64,000 nt of DNA, taken from Thalassospira tepidiphila MCCC 1A03514 (lineage in GTDB: Bacteria > Pseudomonadota > Alphaproteobacteria > Rhodospirillales > Thalassospiraceae). Below, piece by piece: positions 26,511 through 34,769 of the stretch. Position 1 is the first letter of the stretch. Every line of letters begins with the position of its first letter. Where the stretch lies: the NCBI RefSeq assembly GCF_001662875.1, contig NZ_JPVZ01000001.1:186001-250000 (forward strand). The letters are read 5' to 3'. The notes beneath the pieces were generated by a model that made no database searches, was not told the origin of the DNA, and saw nothing but the letters and a program-made list of their open reading frames with translations. A program made the position numbers and the translations under genes.

Positions 26511-27059
26511 TTAACCCGCAATAATTTCCGCGACTGTTTTCACCGCTGCAAACTCGCCATTCAGGCTGGCAAGCGCAACATCATGGACCATTTGAGCCGG
26601 GAAAACCCGCCCGTCTGGCAAGCTGCGATCAAAGGTTGCACAGGCATCCGCCGCAATGGTGGCATCAAATCCAAGATTGGCCGCCATGCGGGTGGTTGTG
26701 TTCACGCAATGATCCGTGGTTATCCCGCTCAGAACCAGTTTTGAAATGCCTTGCGCACGCAGATCGGCCTCAAGGTCCGTGCCGATCAGGGCGGAATTTA
26801 CGTTCTTGCCATAGACCGGCTCATCATCCTTGGGCGCAAAACCCGGCTTGAAAGCGTTACCGGGATGTTCGGGATGCAGGCGCGATTGCGGCTCTGTGGA
26901 ATTATGCTTGGCATGAAACACAGGCCAACCTTTGGCGCGCCAGTGTGCGAGAAGTTTTTCGCCGTTGGCTTCGGCGTCGGGGTTATTGCGATTTCCCCAG
27001 TAATTGAGGTCATCAAATCCCTTCTGCCAATCAATCAGGATCAAGGCGGTCTTGCTCAT
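26511..27059 (-). CDS. Isochorismatase-family cysteine hydrolase
   Basis: A 182-residue alpha/beta hydrolase with the catalytic triad of the family: Asp in LILIDWQKGF (about residue 9), Lys in YGKNVNSAL (about 84) and Cys in ITTDHCVNTTTR (about 117). Members include nicotinamidase, N-carbamoylsarcosine amidase and ureidoacrylate hydrolase. The substrate cannot be told here; a short 182-residue form with TTDHCVNTT is common among uncharacterised members. It may share a transcript with the PNPOx-like gene downstream. Confidence 0.88.
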   Translation of the reverse strand: MSKTALILIDWQKGFDDLNYWGNRNNPDAEANGEKLLAHWRAKGWPVFHAKHNSTEPQSRLHPEHPGNAFKPGFAPKDDEPVYGKNVNSALIGTDLEADLRAQGISKLVLSGITTDHCVNTTTRMAANLGFDATIAADACATFDRSLPDGRVFPAQMVHDVALASLNGEFAAVKTVAEIIAG

Positions 27060-27154
27060 TTGTGGGGCTCCGATATTTGGTGAATGTGCCGGTCAATCTA
27101 GCAGCGCAAAGACTGTCTAAAAGGACAGAAGCCCCACGCATTTCGCCATTTGGC

Positions 27155-28216
27155 TTATAGCCATCCTTTGCGCTTGAAATACAGCAGCGGCAGGACGGCA
27201 GACAAAACCATCAGGCCGATTGCGACCGGATAGCCGAACTTCCAACCCAGTTCCGGCATGAATTCGAAGTTCATGCCATAGATGCTGGCAATCAGGGTCG
27301 GCGGCAGGAAGGCGGCGGCTGCGACCGAGAAAATCTTGATGATGTTGTTCTGCTCAAGACTGATCATGCCAAGCGTCGCATCCAGCAGGAAGGTCACCTT
27401 GTTGGCGATGAAATTGGCGTGCTCGGTAATCGAGACAATATCGCGCGACAGGATCTTGAGCCGTGCCTTGGCATCCTTTTTAAGCCGCGCCTGTGTTGAG
27501 AGGAATAATCCCAAGCGATGCAGGTTCAAAAGGCTGTCCTTGGCCTTGCCCGACAGGTTACCGGTACGCCCGATCTGACGCAGGGTTTCGCGGTGATCCG
27601 CATCCGAGCTATTCTCGTCGGGGCTGATAAAGACCTGATTGGACAGGCCTTCAAGATCGGTCGCTGTTTGCTCCATCAGGTCGGCAAGTCGATCAACAAT
27701 CTGTTCGAGCAGACCAAACAGAACGGCCTCGGCGCTATTGGCAAGCGACGGGCTGCGTTTCACACGACGGATAAAGGTCTTGAACGGCACCGGATCGGCA
27801 TAACGCACGGTGATCAGGGTCTTTTTGACCAGAATAAATGTCACCGCCGTGGTTTGCGGTGCATCGGTGGTTGCCTTGGTCAGAACAGAAACCGTCATGA
27901 ACAACGCACCGTCTTCGTCATACAAGCGCGATGACAGTTCGATTTCCTGCATTTCTTCGCGCGTCGGTATTTCAATGCCAAAGCGTTCTTCAATCTCGTG
28001 AATTTCATCGGGCGTCGGGGCATGCAAATCGACCCAAACCGGAAGGCGTTCGGCCTTGGCAGCAGCCGGTTTGGCGGCAGATTGTTCAGATGGCGTGTTT
28101 GCGACCTCGGCTGCCTGCCCGCCGTCGGTGACAGCGCTATTAGAAGCAGCCGGACTGGCGGTATTGCCATTGTCGGTGTTTGCGCGCACCGGGGCAAAGA
28201 ATTCGTTGGTGTCCAT
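27155..28216 (-). CDS. corA: CorA-type magnesium/divalent metal transporter
   Basis: A 353-residue protein with a long cytosolic domain and two C-terminal membrane helices (about 297-317 and 328-347). The universal GMN motif lies in ASIYGMNFEFMPELGW between them, and the last residues are basic (YFKRKGWL). An N-terminal extension of about 60 residues is Ala/Ser-rich and probably disordered. CorA forms a pentamer gated by intracellular magnesium. Relatives such as ZntB have GIN instead, so GMN favours magnesium or cobalt. Confidence 0.93.
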   Translation of the reverse strand: MDTNEFFAPVRANTDNGNTASPAASNSAVTDGGQAAEVANTPSEQSAAKPAAAKAERLPVWVDLHAPTPDEIHEIEERFGIEIPTREEMQEIELSSRLYDEDGALFMTVSVLTKATTDAPQTTAVTFILVKKTLITVRYADPVPFKTFIRRVKRSPSLANSAEAVLFGLLEQIVDRLADLMEQTATDLEGLSNQVFISPDENSSDADHRETLRQIGRTGNLSGKAKDSLLNLHRLGLFLSTQARLKKDAKARLKILSRDIVSITEHANFIANKVTFLLDATLGMISLEQNNIIKIFSVAAAAFLPPTLIASIYGMNFEFMPELGWKFGYPVAIGLMVLSAVLPLLYFKRKGWL

Positions 28217-28310
28217 GAGCCTCTCCGTCTCTTCCGGCTTGCCGATGGTTACGGATGCCAGTTTATTGAATGCTTGTCATGTGATGAATGCGTTTCCAAG
28301 TAGCACAGCC

Positions 28311-29108
28311 CTAGAATGGCAAAACCGTCTGGAACGAAAACGGATCAATATCCGCCTCCGCTCCGCGCTTTTCATCATAGGTCGCGTGCACCTGTGCCAT
28401 GAATTCTTCCTTGCTGATCATCTTGTCACCATCGGCATCAAATTCCGGAAACAGCAATTCAAGTCTGCGGCTTTCGGTACGCAACCTTTGTCGATTGGCA
28501 TCCGAAGAACCCGGCAATTTTTCAACCGCGGCAAATTCGCGCGCCACCAAAACATTATCGCCCGTGATATCGCGCCGCCGAAACATCCAGCTGGCATAGG
28601 CGGCAGCCTCGTCCGCGCTGATCCGGCCATCCTGGTCGATATCAACCGGGTGGTATTGTTCGCGATAGACTTTGACCTGTTCGGGAATGCCCGATGGGGC
28701 GACGCCCGCGCCACCATTTTGCTGGGCAAGCGCCTTTGCGATTGCCTCGTTCAGTCCGGGGATGTTCGACACACCGTCGCCTGTCATACCGGGAACGCCG
28801 GCACCTCCACCGGAACCATCCCCATTCAGGCCATTCAGCCCCGAAAGCCCACCCAGTCCAAACTGAGACATCAGTTCCGGATTGTTTTGCAGTTGTTGCA
28901 TGATCAAGGGCAGTAATTCACGCATCTGTGGTGATGAAACTTCTGGCGAATTTGATCCGCCACCGGCCGGGTCAAGACTAAGCCCCTGTGCAGCGGCCAC
29001 GCCACCCGTGACCGGGTTTACCCCGGGAACCAACGCGGCCCAGGAAAATGCACAACCCATTAATAGAATGGCAGCTTTTATCCGCAACAATCGCTTCCTT
29101 CGTTTCAC
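28311..29108 (-). CDS. Secreted EF-hand protein
   Basis: A 265-residue exported protein from a GTG start. A basic N-terminus and hydrophobic core (residues 1-40) form a signal peptide; cleavage near VAAAQG is likely, though LLMGC could be a non-standard lipobox. A Gly/Asn-rich segment (about 45-125) leads to three EF-hand loops: DIDQDGRISADE, DITGDNVLVARE and DADGDKMISKEE (about 150-245). The first and third have full sets of calcium-binding acids, the second is weaker. The role is unknown; calcium buffering or adhesion are possibilities. It lies downstream of nothing on its own strand and divergent from mraZ. Confidence 0.8.
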   Translation of the reverse strand: MKRRKRLLRIKAAILLMGCAFSWAALVPGVNPVTGGVAAAQGLSLDPAGGGSNSPEVSSPQMRELLPLIMQQLQNNPELMSQFGLGGLSGLNGLNGDGSGGGAGVPGMTGDGVSNIPGLNEAIAKALAQQNGGAGVAPSGIPEQVKVYREQYHPVDIDQDGRISADEAAAYASWMFRRRDITGDNVLVAREFAAVEKLPGSSDANRQRLRTESRRLELLFPEFDADGDKMISKEEFMAQVHATYDEKRGAEADIDPFSFQTVLPF

Positions 29109-29633
29109 TGACGCTGCCCCGCGCCAGAAGACAACGTCCCATTTGGGGACATTTTCATTCGCGATGGCCGATCAAAACCATCAGAGATCATTTTGACATT
29201 TTGCAGGAGTTTGCCCGCGCATCAAACCCGATTGGCCATCAAATCGCAAATTGTCTTCGACGACCCCATTCAAATCCAATTCTTGAACGGGTCCATCAAA
29301 ACCCAAATTTCGGTTTTTCGATGGTCTTCCCATGGGTCCCCATGGAACGGAATTGGGATTTTATGGGCAGAAGATGGATCGCCGCTGGTTTTCCCGCATT
29401 TTTGGCCGATTTCAGCCTTTCTGCATATACCGCGGAAACCCTCGGGAAGTGCCAAAACGTCACATTCTTGCCCATCAAATCCCATTGACCCCCATGATTT
29501 CCCATGGTACCCCATAAAGAGGCACAAATTCCGTGCCACGCGGGGCATATCCATTTCAGACACACGACAGTCGCAAGACAGCCCATGAGGGCCAGTGTTC
29601 TGAGATCGGTTTTTTGATCAGGGGAATGGCGAA
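29109..29633 (+). promoter_or_regulatory. Regulatory region of the dcw cluster
   Basis: 525 bp without a gene, upstream of mraZ. The strongest element is the box array at 29471-29515. Degenerate copies of the same motif recur on a 10-bp rhythm at 29265-29306 and 29329-29367, on both strands. An imperfect hairpin (CCATCAAAACC with GGTTTTTCGATGG) lies at 29293-29324, and GGCAC-N7-GTGCC at 29521-29537 follows the array. Confidence 0.6.
29471..29515 (-). promoter_or_regulatory. MraZ box array: five CCCAT repeats with exact 10-bp period
   Basis: CCCAT begins at 29471, 29481, 29491, 29501 and 29511; on the other strand this reads ATGGG-N5 five times. MraZ of E. coli represses its own operon by binding TGGG direct repeats spaced by one helical turn. 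The array lies 119 bp before the mraZ start, so autoregulation of the whole cluster is strongly suggested. A TTGACC at 29485-29490 inside the array could be a -35 element. Confidence 0.85.
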
Positions 29634-30137
29634 GTGCTGTTCACAGGGACGCACATTCACAAGCTGGACCGGAAGGGACGCGTATCCGTCCCCAAACGGT
29701 TCCGTGCGGCCCTCGATACCGAAGAATTCGCCGGCATCTACCTGTATCAATCCCACAAGGAAAGCGCACTTGAAGGCTGCAGCCACAGCCATATGGAGCG
29801 CATTGCCGCATCGCTTGATGAACTCGACATGTTTTCTGACGAGGCCGACGATCTGGCAGACACCATCCTTGGCTCCTCGCATATGCTTCCTTACGACGGC
29901 GAAGGCCGCATCATTCTGCCCGCAGAATTGATCGAGTTCGCCCGCATCGAAGATCAGGTCGCCTTTGTCGGCCGTGGTCGCACCTTCCGCCTGTGGAACC
30001 CTGACATCTTCAAGCCCCTGCAAGAAGCCAGCCGGACCCGCACGCTTAACCGTGGTGCGACATTGAAGCTCAAACCGATGACTGAACTCCCCAGAGGTGC
30101 ACGTCCCGGCACCGCAACGGAGGAGGACGCATCATGA
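29634..30137 (+). CDS. mraZ: Transcriptional regulator MraZ
   Basis: A 167-residue protein, somewhat longer than the usual 145-155. Two SpoVT-AbrB-like MraZ repeats are seen: LDRKGRVSVPKRFRAAL (residues 10-26) and YDGEGRIILPAELIEFA (about 87-103), each with the DxKGR-type DNA-contact loop. It assembles into a ring and represses the dcw promoter. The GTG start at 29634 follows AGGGGA at eight bases. The last four bases overlap the rsmH start (ATGA). The upstream box array is the expected target. Confidence 0.95.
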   Translation: MLFTGTHIHKLDRKGRVSVPKRFRAALDTEEFAGIYLYQSHKESALEGCSHSHMERIAASLDELDMFSDEADDLADTILGSSHMLPYDGEGRIILPAELIEFARIEDQVAFVGRGRTFRLWNPDIFKPLQEASRTRTLNRGATLKLKPMTELPRGARPGTATEEDAS

Positions 30138-31120
30138 GCAGCAATGACCTAAGCTTTGCCACTGAAGATCGTCCGCACAAGCCGGTCCTGCTCCGCGAGG
30201 TCCTAGAAGCCCTTGCACCGCGTGACGGCGAGATCATGGTTGACGGTACCTTTGGCGCAGGCGGTTACTCCCGCGCCATTCTTGACTCTGCCAACTGCGA
30301 ACTTTACGGCATCGACCGCGACCCGACCGCTGTTGCCACCGGCAAAAAGCTTGAAGCCGAATATGACCGCCGCTTCCACATGGTCGAGGGCTGCTTTGGC
30401 GATATGGCCAAACTTGTCCCGGCGGCAGGTGCGCAGCAGGTCGATGGTATCGTTCTTGATATCGGCGTTTCGTCGATGCAGCTTGATCAGGCCGATCGCG
30501 GATTTTCGTTCCGCGAAGACGGTCCGCTTGATATGCGCATGTCGATGTCTGGACCGACGGCGGCCGATTTCGTCAACACCGCCGAAGAAGAAGACATCGC
30601 CAACGTCGTTTACCGCTATGGCGAGGAACGCGCATCGCGCAAGGTCGCGCGCAAGATTATCGAAATGCGCGCAGAGGAACCCTTTACCACCACATCCCAG
30701 CTCGCCCGTGCGGTGCGTTCTGTGGTGCGCAAATCCAAGGACGGCATTGATCCCGCCACACGGACGTTCCAGGCGCTGCGTATTTACGTCAATGATGAGC
30801 TTGGCGAACTTGAACGCGCCATGGATGCCGCTGAAACGCTGCTGAAACCGGGCGGCCGTCTGGTGGTTGTGACTTTCCATTCGCTTGAAGACCGGCAGGT
30901 CAAAACATTCATGAAGGAACGCTCTGGCGATCCGAACAAGATGTCACGTCGCCTGCCCGGTGAACCGGAAGTCGCCATTCCGACCTTTACGACAATTACA
31001 CGCAAGGCCGTCACCGGTCAGAAAGATGAAATTCGCGCCAACCCGCGCGCACGTTCGGCAAAACTGCGCGCTGTTGCGCGCAACGACCAACCGGCTACAT
31101 CGCAGGGAGGTCGCAAATGA
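30134..31120 (+). CDS. rsmH: 16S rRNA (cytosine-1402-N4)-methyltransferase
   Basis: 328 residues (also called MraW). The S-adenosylmethionine loop VDGTFGAGGYSRAIL (about 36-50), DRDPTA and the conserved ISSMQLDQADRGFSFREDGPLDMRM stretch identify the family, with FHSLEDRQVK near 257. It modifies C1402 in the decoding centre. AGGAGG lies just ahead of its ATG, which overlaps the mraZ stop. Confidence 0.97.
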   Translation: MSSNDLSFATEDRPHKPVLLREVLEALAPRDGEIMVDGTFGAGGYSRAILDSANCELYGIDRDPTAVATGKKLEAEYDRRFHMVEGCFGDMAKLVPAAGAQQVDGIVLDIGVSSMQLDQADRGFSFREDGPLDMRMSMSGPTAADFVNTAEEEDIANVVYRYGEERASRKVARKIIEMRAEEPFTTTSQLARAVRSVVRKSKDGIDPATRTFQALRIYVNDELGELERAMDAAETLLKPGGRLVVVTFHSLEDRQVKTFMKERSGDPNKMSRRLPGEPEVAIPTFTTITRKAVTGQKDEIRANPRARSAKLRAVARNDQPATSQGGRK

Positions 31121-31548
31121 CCCGTGCGGTAACCATCATTGGCCTTGTTCTGACCATCCTGATCGGCACCGGCACCTATTGGGTCAGCCATCAGGTCGAA
31201 CGTCTTGAAAAACGTTATGCAGATATTCAGTCCGACATTCTGGCCGAACAGGAAAGCATCCATGTTCTTCAGGCCGAATGGAGCTATCTGAACAATCCGG
31301 AACGTATCGAACGCCTGTCCAGACAGTATCTGAGCCTTGCCCAGATTGACGTGCTTCAGATGGCAAGCATCGACGATCTGCCCGAAGACGCCGATCTGCA
31401 TCAGTATCGCATCAACAAGTTCGGCGAGGCGGTTGCCTTCATGCCCGTCCCGCGCGCCCGTCCGGGTGATCTGATGTATGACGAGGCGGCTGATACCATG
31501 ATCATTGATGCCCCGTCCGTCGCGACCGAAACGGGAGGCGCACAATGA
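31117..31548 (+). CDS. ftsL: Cell division protein FtsL
   Basis: A 143-residue bitopic protein: short cytosolic start, membrane helix at about residues 4-22 (VTIIGLVLTILIGTGTYWV), then a coiled coil (about 24-60) and a periplasmic tail of low similarity. The alphaproteobacterial FtsL region WSYLNNPERIERLSRQYL is diagnostic. It works with FtsB/FtsQ to activate FtsW-FtsI. The ATG overlaps the rsmH stop. Confidence 0.9.
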   Translation: MTRAVTIIGLVLTILIGTGTYWVSHQVERLEKRYADIQSDILAEQESIHVLQAEWSYLNNPERIERLSRQYLSLAQIDVLQMASIDDLPEDADLHQYRINKFGEAVAFMPVPRARPGDLMYDEAADTMIIDAPSVATETGGAQ

Positions 31549-33263
31549 GCCTGACCCGTTTTTCATACTGGCTGCGTGGCGACCGTCCGGAACTGGGCCC
31601 GGATCAGCGCGAACGTCTTGCGCTTGAAACCGCGCGCAACCGTATCTTTATCACCGGCGCGATGTTCATCATCGGTTTTTGCTGGATCACCTATGGCCTG
31701 ATTGATGCATCGGTTCTGCGTCAGGGCAATGAACCGGCTGTCGCATCCGGAACCGATACCCGTGAACTCAAGACCGAGCGCGCCGATATCGTTGATCGCA
31801 ACGGTATGTTGCTGGCGACCGACCTTCCGACCAATTCGCTTTATGCCGATGCCCGTGTCGTCAAGGACCCGGTTGAGTCCGCCGACCTTTTGTTGACCGT
31901 ATTGCCTGATCTGGACCGCGATTCACTGATCCGTCATCTGAGTTCGCGCAAGGCATTCGTATGGCTGCGCCGTAACCTGACGCCGGAACAGCAATATGAC
32001 GTCAACTCGCTTGGCATTCCGGGATTGAATTTCCAGCGTGAAGAACGCCGCGTTTATCCGCACGGGCGTCTTCTGTCACATGTTCTGGGCTTCACCGACA
32101 TCGACAATAACGGCATCGCCGGGGCTGAGCGCGAATTTGACAACGAATTGCGCATCAACAACGGTCCACTGGAACTTTCGCTTGATACCCGCGTGCAATA
32201 CGCGCTTGCCGAAGAAGTCGAAAACGCGATGGAAACCTACAGCGCGGTTGGGGCGGCAGGCCTTGTGATGGATGTTTATACCGGCGAAGTCGTTGCGATG
32301 ACATCGCTTCCGAACTTTGACCCCCATCGCCCGGGCCAGGCACCAGCCGATGCACGCTTTAACCGGTCCACGCTTGGCGTTTACGAAATGGGTTCGGTGT
32401 TCAAACTGTTTAACACGGCCATCGCCCTTGAAACCGGCACATCGACGCTGAATTCGGTCTATGACGCGACCGAACCGCTGGCAATTGGCGGGTTCCGCAT
32501 TCGTGACTATCACGGCGAGAATCGCTGGCTGACCCTGCCGGAAATCCTTGTTCACAGCTCGAACATCGGATCAGCCCGCATGGCAATGGCCTTTGGCGGC
32601 GAGACACAGCAAAAATACCTTAAAAAGCTTGGCATGCTCGACAAACCGCAGATCGAGCTTCCTGAAGTTGGCGGACCGCTTGTGCCCAATCCGTGGCGCG
32701 ACATCAACACCATGACGATTTCATTCGGTCATGGTCTGGCCGTGACCCCGCTTCAGGTTGTCAGTGGCATTTCCACCCTTGTGAATGGTGGTATTCGCCG
32801 CCCTGCGACCATCCTCAAACAGGACGGCGCACCGGCAGGCGAACGTGTATTTTCCCAGAAAACGTCGGAACTGCTGCGTCGCCTGATGCGACTGGTCGTT
32901 ACCGACGGTTCTGGCAAGAACGCCGAAGTGGCGGGTTACTTCCTTGGAGGGAAGACCGGCACTTCGGAAAAACTCGTGAACGGGCGCTATGTCAAGAACG
33001 CCCGCATGTCGACCTTTGTCGCCGCCTTCCCGATGCAGGACCCGAAATATGTGGTTCTGGTGACGTTGGACGAGCCCAAGGGCACTAAAGAAACTTATGG
33101 ATTTGCCACAGCAGGCTGGGTGTCCGCCCCTGCAGTTGGCAAGGTTGTGACACGTATTGCTCCCCTTTTGGGCATTGAACCGGCGAATGCGAAGGCGCCG
33201 GAGATTGAGCAAGCGCTGCAGATCGAACTTCGCAAGGGGGAACGCAAACTTGCGTCTTTCTGA
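31545..33263 (+). CDS. ftsI: Septal peptidoglycan transpeptidase FtsI (PBP3)
   Basis: A 572-residue class B penicillin-binding protein. The membrane anchor is at about 34-52 and the pedestal domain begins near RADIVDRNGMLLATDL. Transpeptidase motifs are SxxK in MGSVFKLFN (about 283-286), SSN in VHSSNIG (about 342) and KTG in GGKTGTSEK (about 470). It cross-links septal peptidoglycan and is the partner of FtsW. The ATG overlaps the ftsL stop; the 3' end overlaps murE by 14 bp. Confidence 0.97.
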   Translation: MSLTRFSYWLRGDRPELGPDQRERLALETARNRIFITGAMFIIGFCWITYGLIDASVLRQGNEPAVASGTDTRELKTERADIVDRNGMLLATDLPTNSLYADARVVKDPVESADLLLTVLPDLDRDSLIRHLSSRKAFVWLRRNLTPEQQYDVNSLGIPGLNFQREERRVYPHGRLLSHVLGFTDIDNNGIAGAEREFDNELRINNGPLELSLDTRVQYALAEEVENAMETYSAVGAAGLVMDVYTGEVVAMTSLPNFDPHRPGQAPADARFNRSTLGVYEMGSVFKLFNTAIALETGTSTLNSVYDATEPLAIGGFRIRDYHGENRWLTLPEILVHSSNIGSARMAMAFGGETQQKYLKKLGMLDKPQIELPEVGGPLVPNPWRDINTMTISFGHGLAVTPLQVVSGISTLVNGGIRRPATILKQDGAPAGERVFSQKTSELLRRLMRLVVTDGSGKNAEVAGYFLGGKTGTSEKLVNGRYVKNARMSTFVAAFPMQDPKYVVLVTLDEPKGTKETYGFATAGWVSAPAVGKVVTRIAPLLGIEPANAKAPEIEQALQIELRKGERKLASF

Positions 33264-34710
33264 GCTCATGGCAGGTGATCAAGCGGCATTGAAACATGCC
33301 GAAGGACAGGACCCGGATATCACGGGCCTGACAGCAGACTCACGCACCGTGAAGGATGGCTATATGTTTGCCGCCCTGTCCGGTGCACGTGATGACGGCT
33401 CCAAGTATATCGCCGATGCGATCAAGCTTGGTGCCGCGGCCATCCTTGCAAAGGATGGAACGCCAAGACCGGCAGCCCCCACGGTTCCGCTGATCCCGGT
33501 GGAAAACCCGCGCAAACGTTATGCCCAGCTTGCCGCCCGTTTCTATGGCAAGCAGCCGGCAAACATCGCGGCGATCACCGGCACCAACGGTAAAACATCC
33601 ACGGCGATCTTTACCGAGCAGCTCTGGACGATCCTTGGCAACATGTCGGGATCGATCGGAACGCTTGGCATCCGGGCCGCTGGCGCAAAGATCCCCGGTT
33701 CACTGACCACGCCGGATCCGGTTGCCCTGCATCAAAGCCTTGATGAAATGTGTGGCATTGGTGTTACCCATGTCGCGATGGAGGCAAGCTCGCACGGGTT
33801 GGATCAATACCGCCTGGATGGCGTAAAGGTCACCGTTGCCGCCTTCACCAACCTGTCGCGTGATCATCTTGATTATCACGGCACGTTCGAAAAATATTTC
33901 GCCGCCAAGGCCCGGCTGTTCTCCGACCTTCTGGTTGCCGATGGCACGGCTGTGCTGAATGCTGATGTTGAACAGTTCGATCTTTTGAAAAAACTTTGCG
34001 CCAAGCGCGGTGTGAATGTTCTTTCCTACGGCGAGAACGCCGATGACATCAAACTGATCAAGGCAACACCGGACAGCACCGGCACCAAGCTCCGCCTGAT
34101 GGCAAACAAGGGCGAATACAACATTCACCTGCCGCTGATGGGAAGCTTCCAGGTGATGAACGCACTGGCAGCCCTTTCCATCGTGGTTGCATCAGGTGCC
34201 GATCTTGATCAGGCGGTTCTGGCCCTTGAAAAACTTGAAGGTGTCCGCGGTCGTCTGGAACTGGTTGGCAAGACAAGCTTCGGCGCACCGGTATTTGTTG
34301 ATTACGCCCACACGCCAGATGCCCTTGAAACCGTGATCAAGGCGGTCCGTCCGCATTGCAAAGGCCGTATCGTTTGTGTATTCGGGGCCGGTGGAGACCG
34401 TGATACCGGCAAACGCCCGTTGATGGGGCAGGTTGCGCACGATTTTGCCGATATTGCCATCATCACCGATGACAATCCGCGCAGCGAGGACCCGGCAGCC
34501 ATTCGTGCCGCCATCAAGGCAAAGTGCGAAGGTGCTGTTGAGATCGGTGATCGCGCCGAGGCCATCAAACGCGGCATTGGCATCCTGCAGCGTAACGATG
34601 TCCTTATTATTGCCGGAAAAGGCCATGAAAGAGGCCAAGTTGTCGGCGATACGGTTCTTCCATTCGATGATGCATCTGTCGCCCGCAGTATCCTTGCAGG
34701 TGGCAACTGA
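33250..34710 (+). CDS. murE: UDP-MurNAc-L-Ala-D-Glu:meso-diaminopimelate ligase
   Basis: 486 residues from a TTG start (MRLSELMAGD), chosen because AAGGGGG lies eight bases before it and a longer form would begin inside ftsI. The Mur-ligase P-loop is ITGTNGKTST (about 110-119). The DNPR motif in ITDDNPRSEDP marks meso-diaminopimelate as the added residue, in line with a Gram-negative cell wall. Cytosolic third ligase of the stem-peptide pathway. Confidence 0.96.
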   Translation: MRLSELMAGDQAALKHAEGQDPDITGLTADSRTVKDGYMFAALSGARDDGSKYIADAIKLGAAAILAKDGTPRPAAPTVPLIPVENPRKRYAQLAARFYGKQPANIAAITGTNGKTSTAIFTEQLWTILGNMSGSIGTLGIRAAGAKIPGSLTTPDPVALHQSLDEMCGIGVTHVAMEASSHGLDQYRLDGVKVTVAAFTNLSRDHLDYHGTFEKYFAAKARLFSDLLVADGTAVLNADVEQFDLLKKLCAKRGVNVLSYGENADDIKLIKATPDSTGTKLRLMANKGEYNIHLPLMGSFQVMNALAALSIVVASGADLDQAVLALEKLEGVRGRLELVGKTSFGAPVFVDYAHTPDALETVIKAVRPHCKGRIVCVFGAGGDRDTGKRPLMGQVAHDFADIAIITDDNPRSEDPAAIRAAIKAKCEGAVEIGDRAEAIKRGIGILQRNDVLIIAGKGHERGQVVGDTVLPFDDASVARSILAGGN

Positions 34711-34769
34711 ACATAAATACCGTTACGGCGCTTTGGCCGTGACGGCCTGACCGGAAAGAAAGTGACGTT

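Noticed and set aside
29293-29324. Hairpin upstream of mraZ as a terminator of an upstream gene
   Set aside because: No plus-strand gene lies upstream and the stem is bulged; more likely part of the repeat-rich regulatory region.
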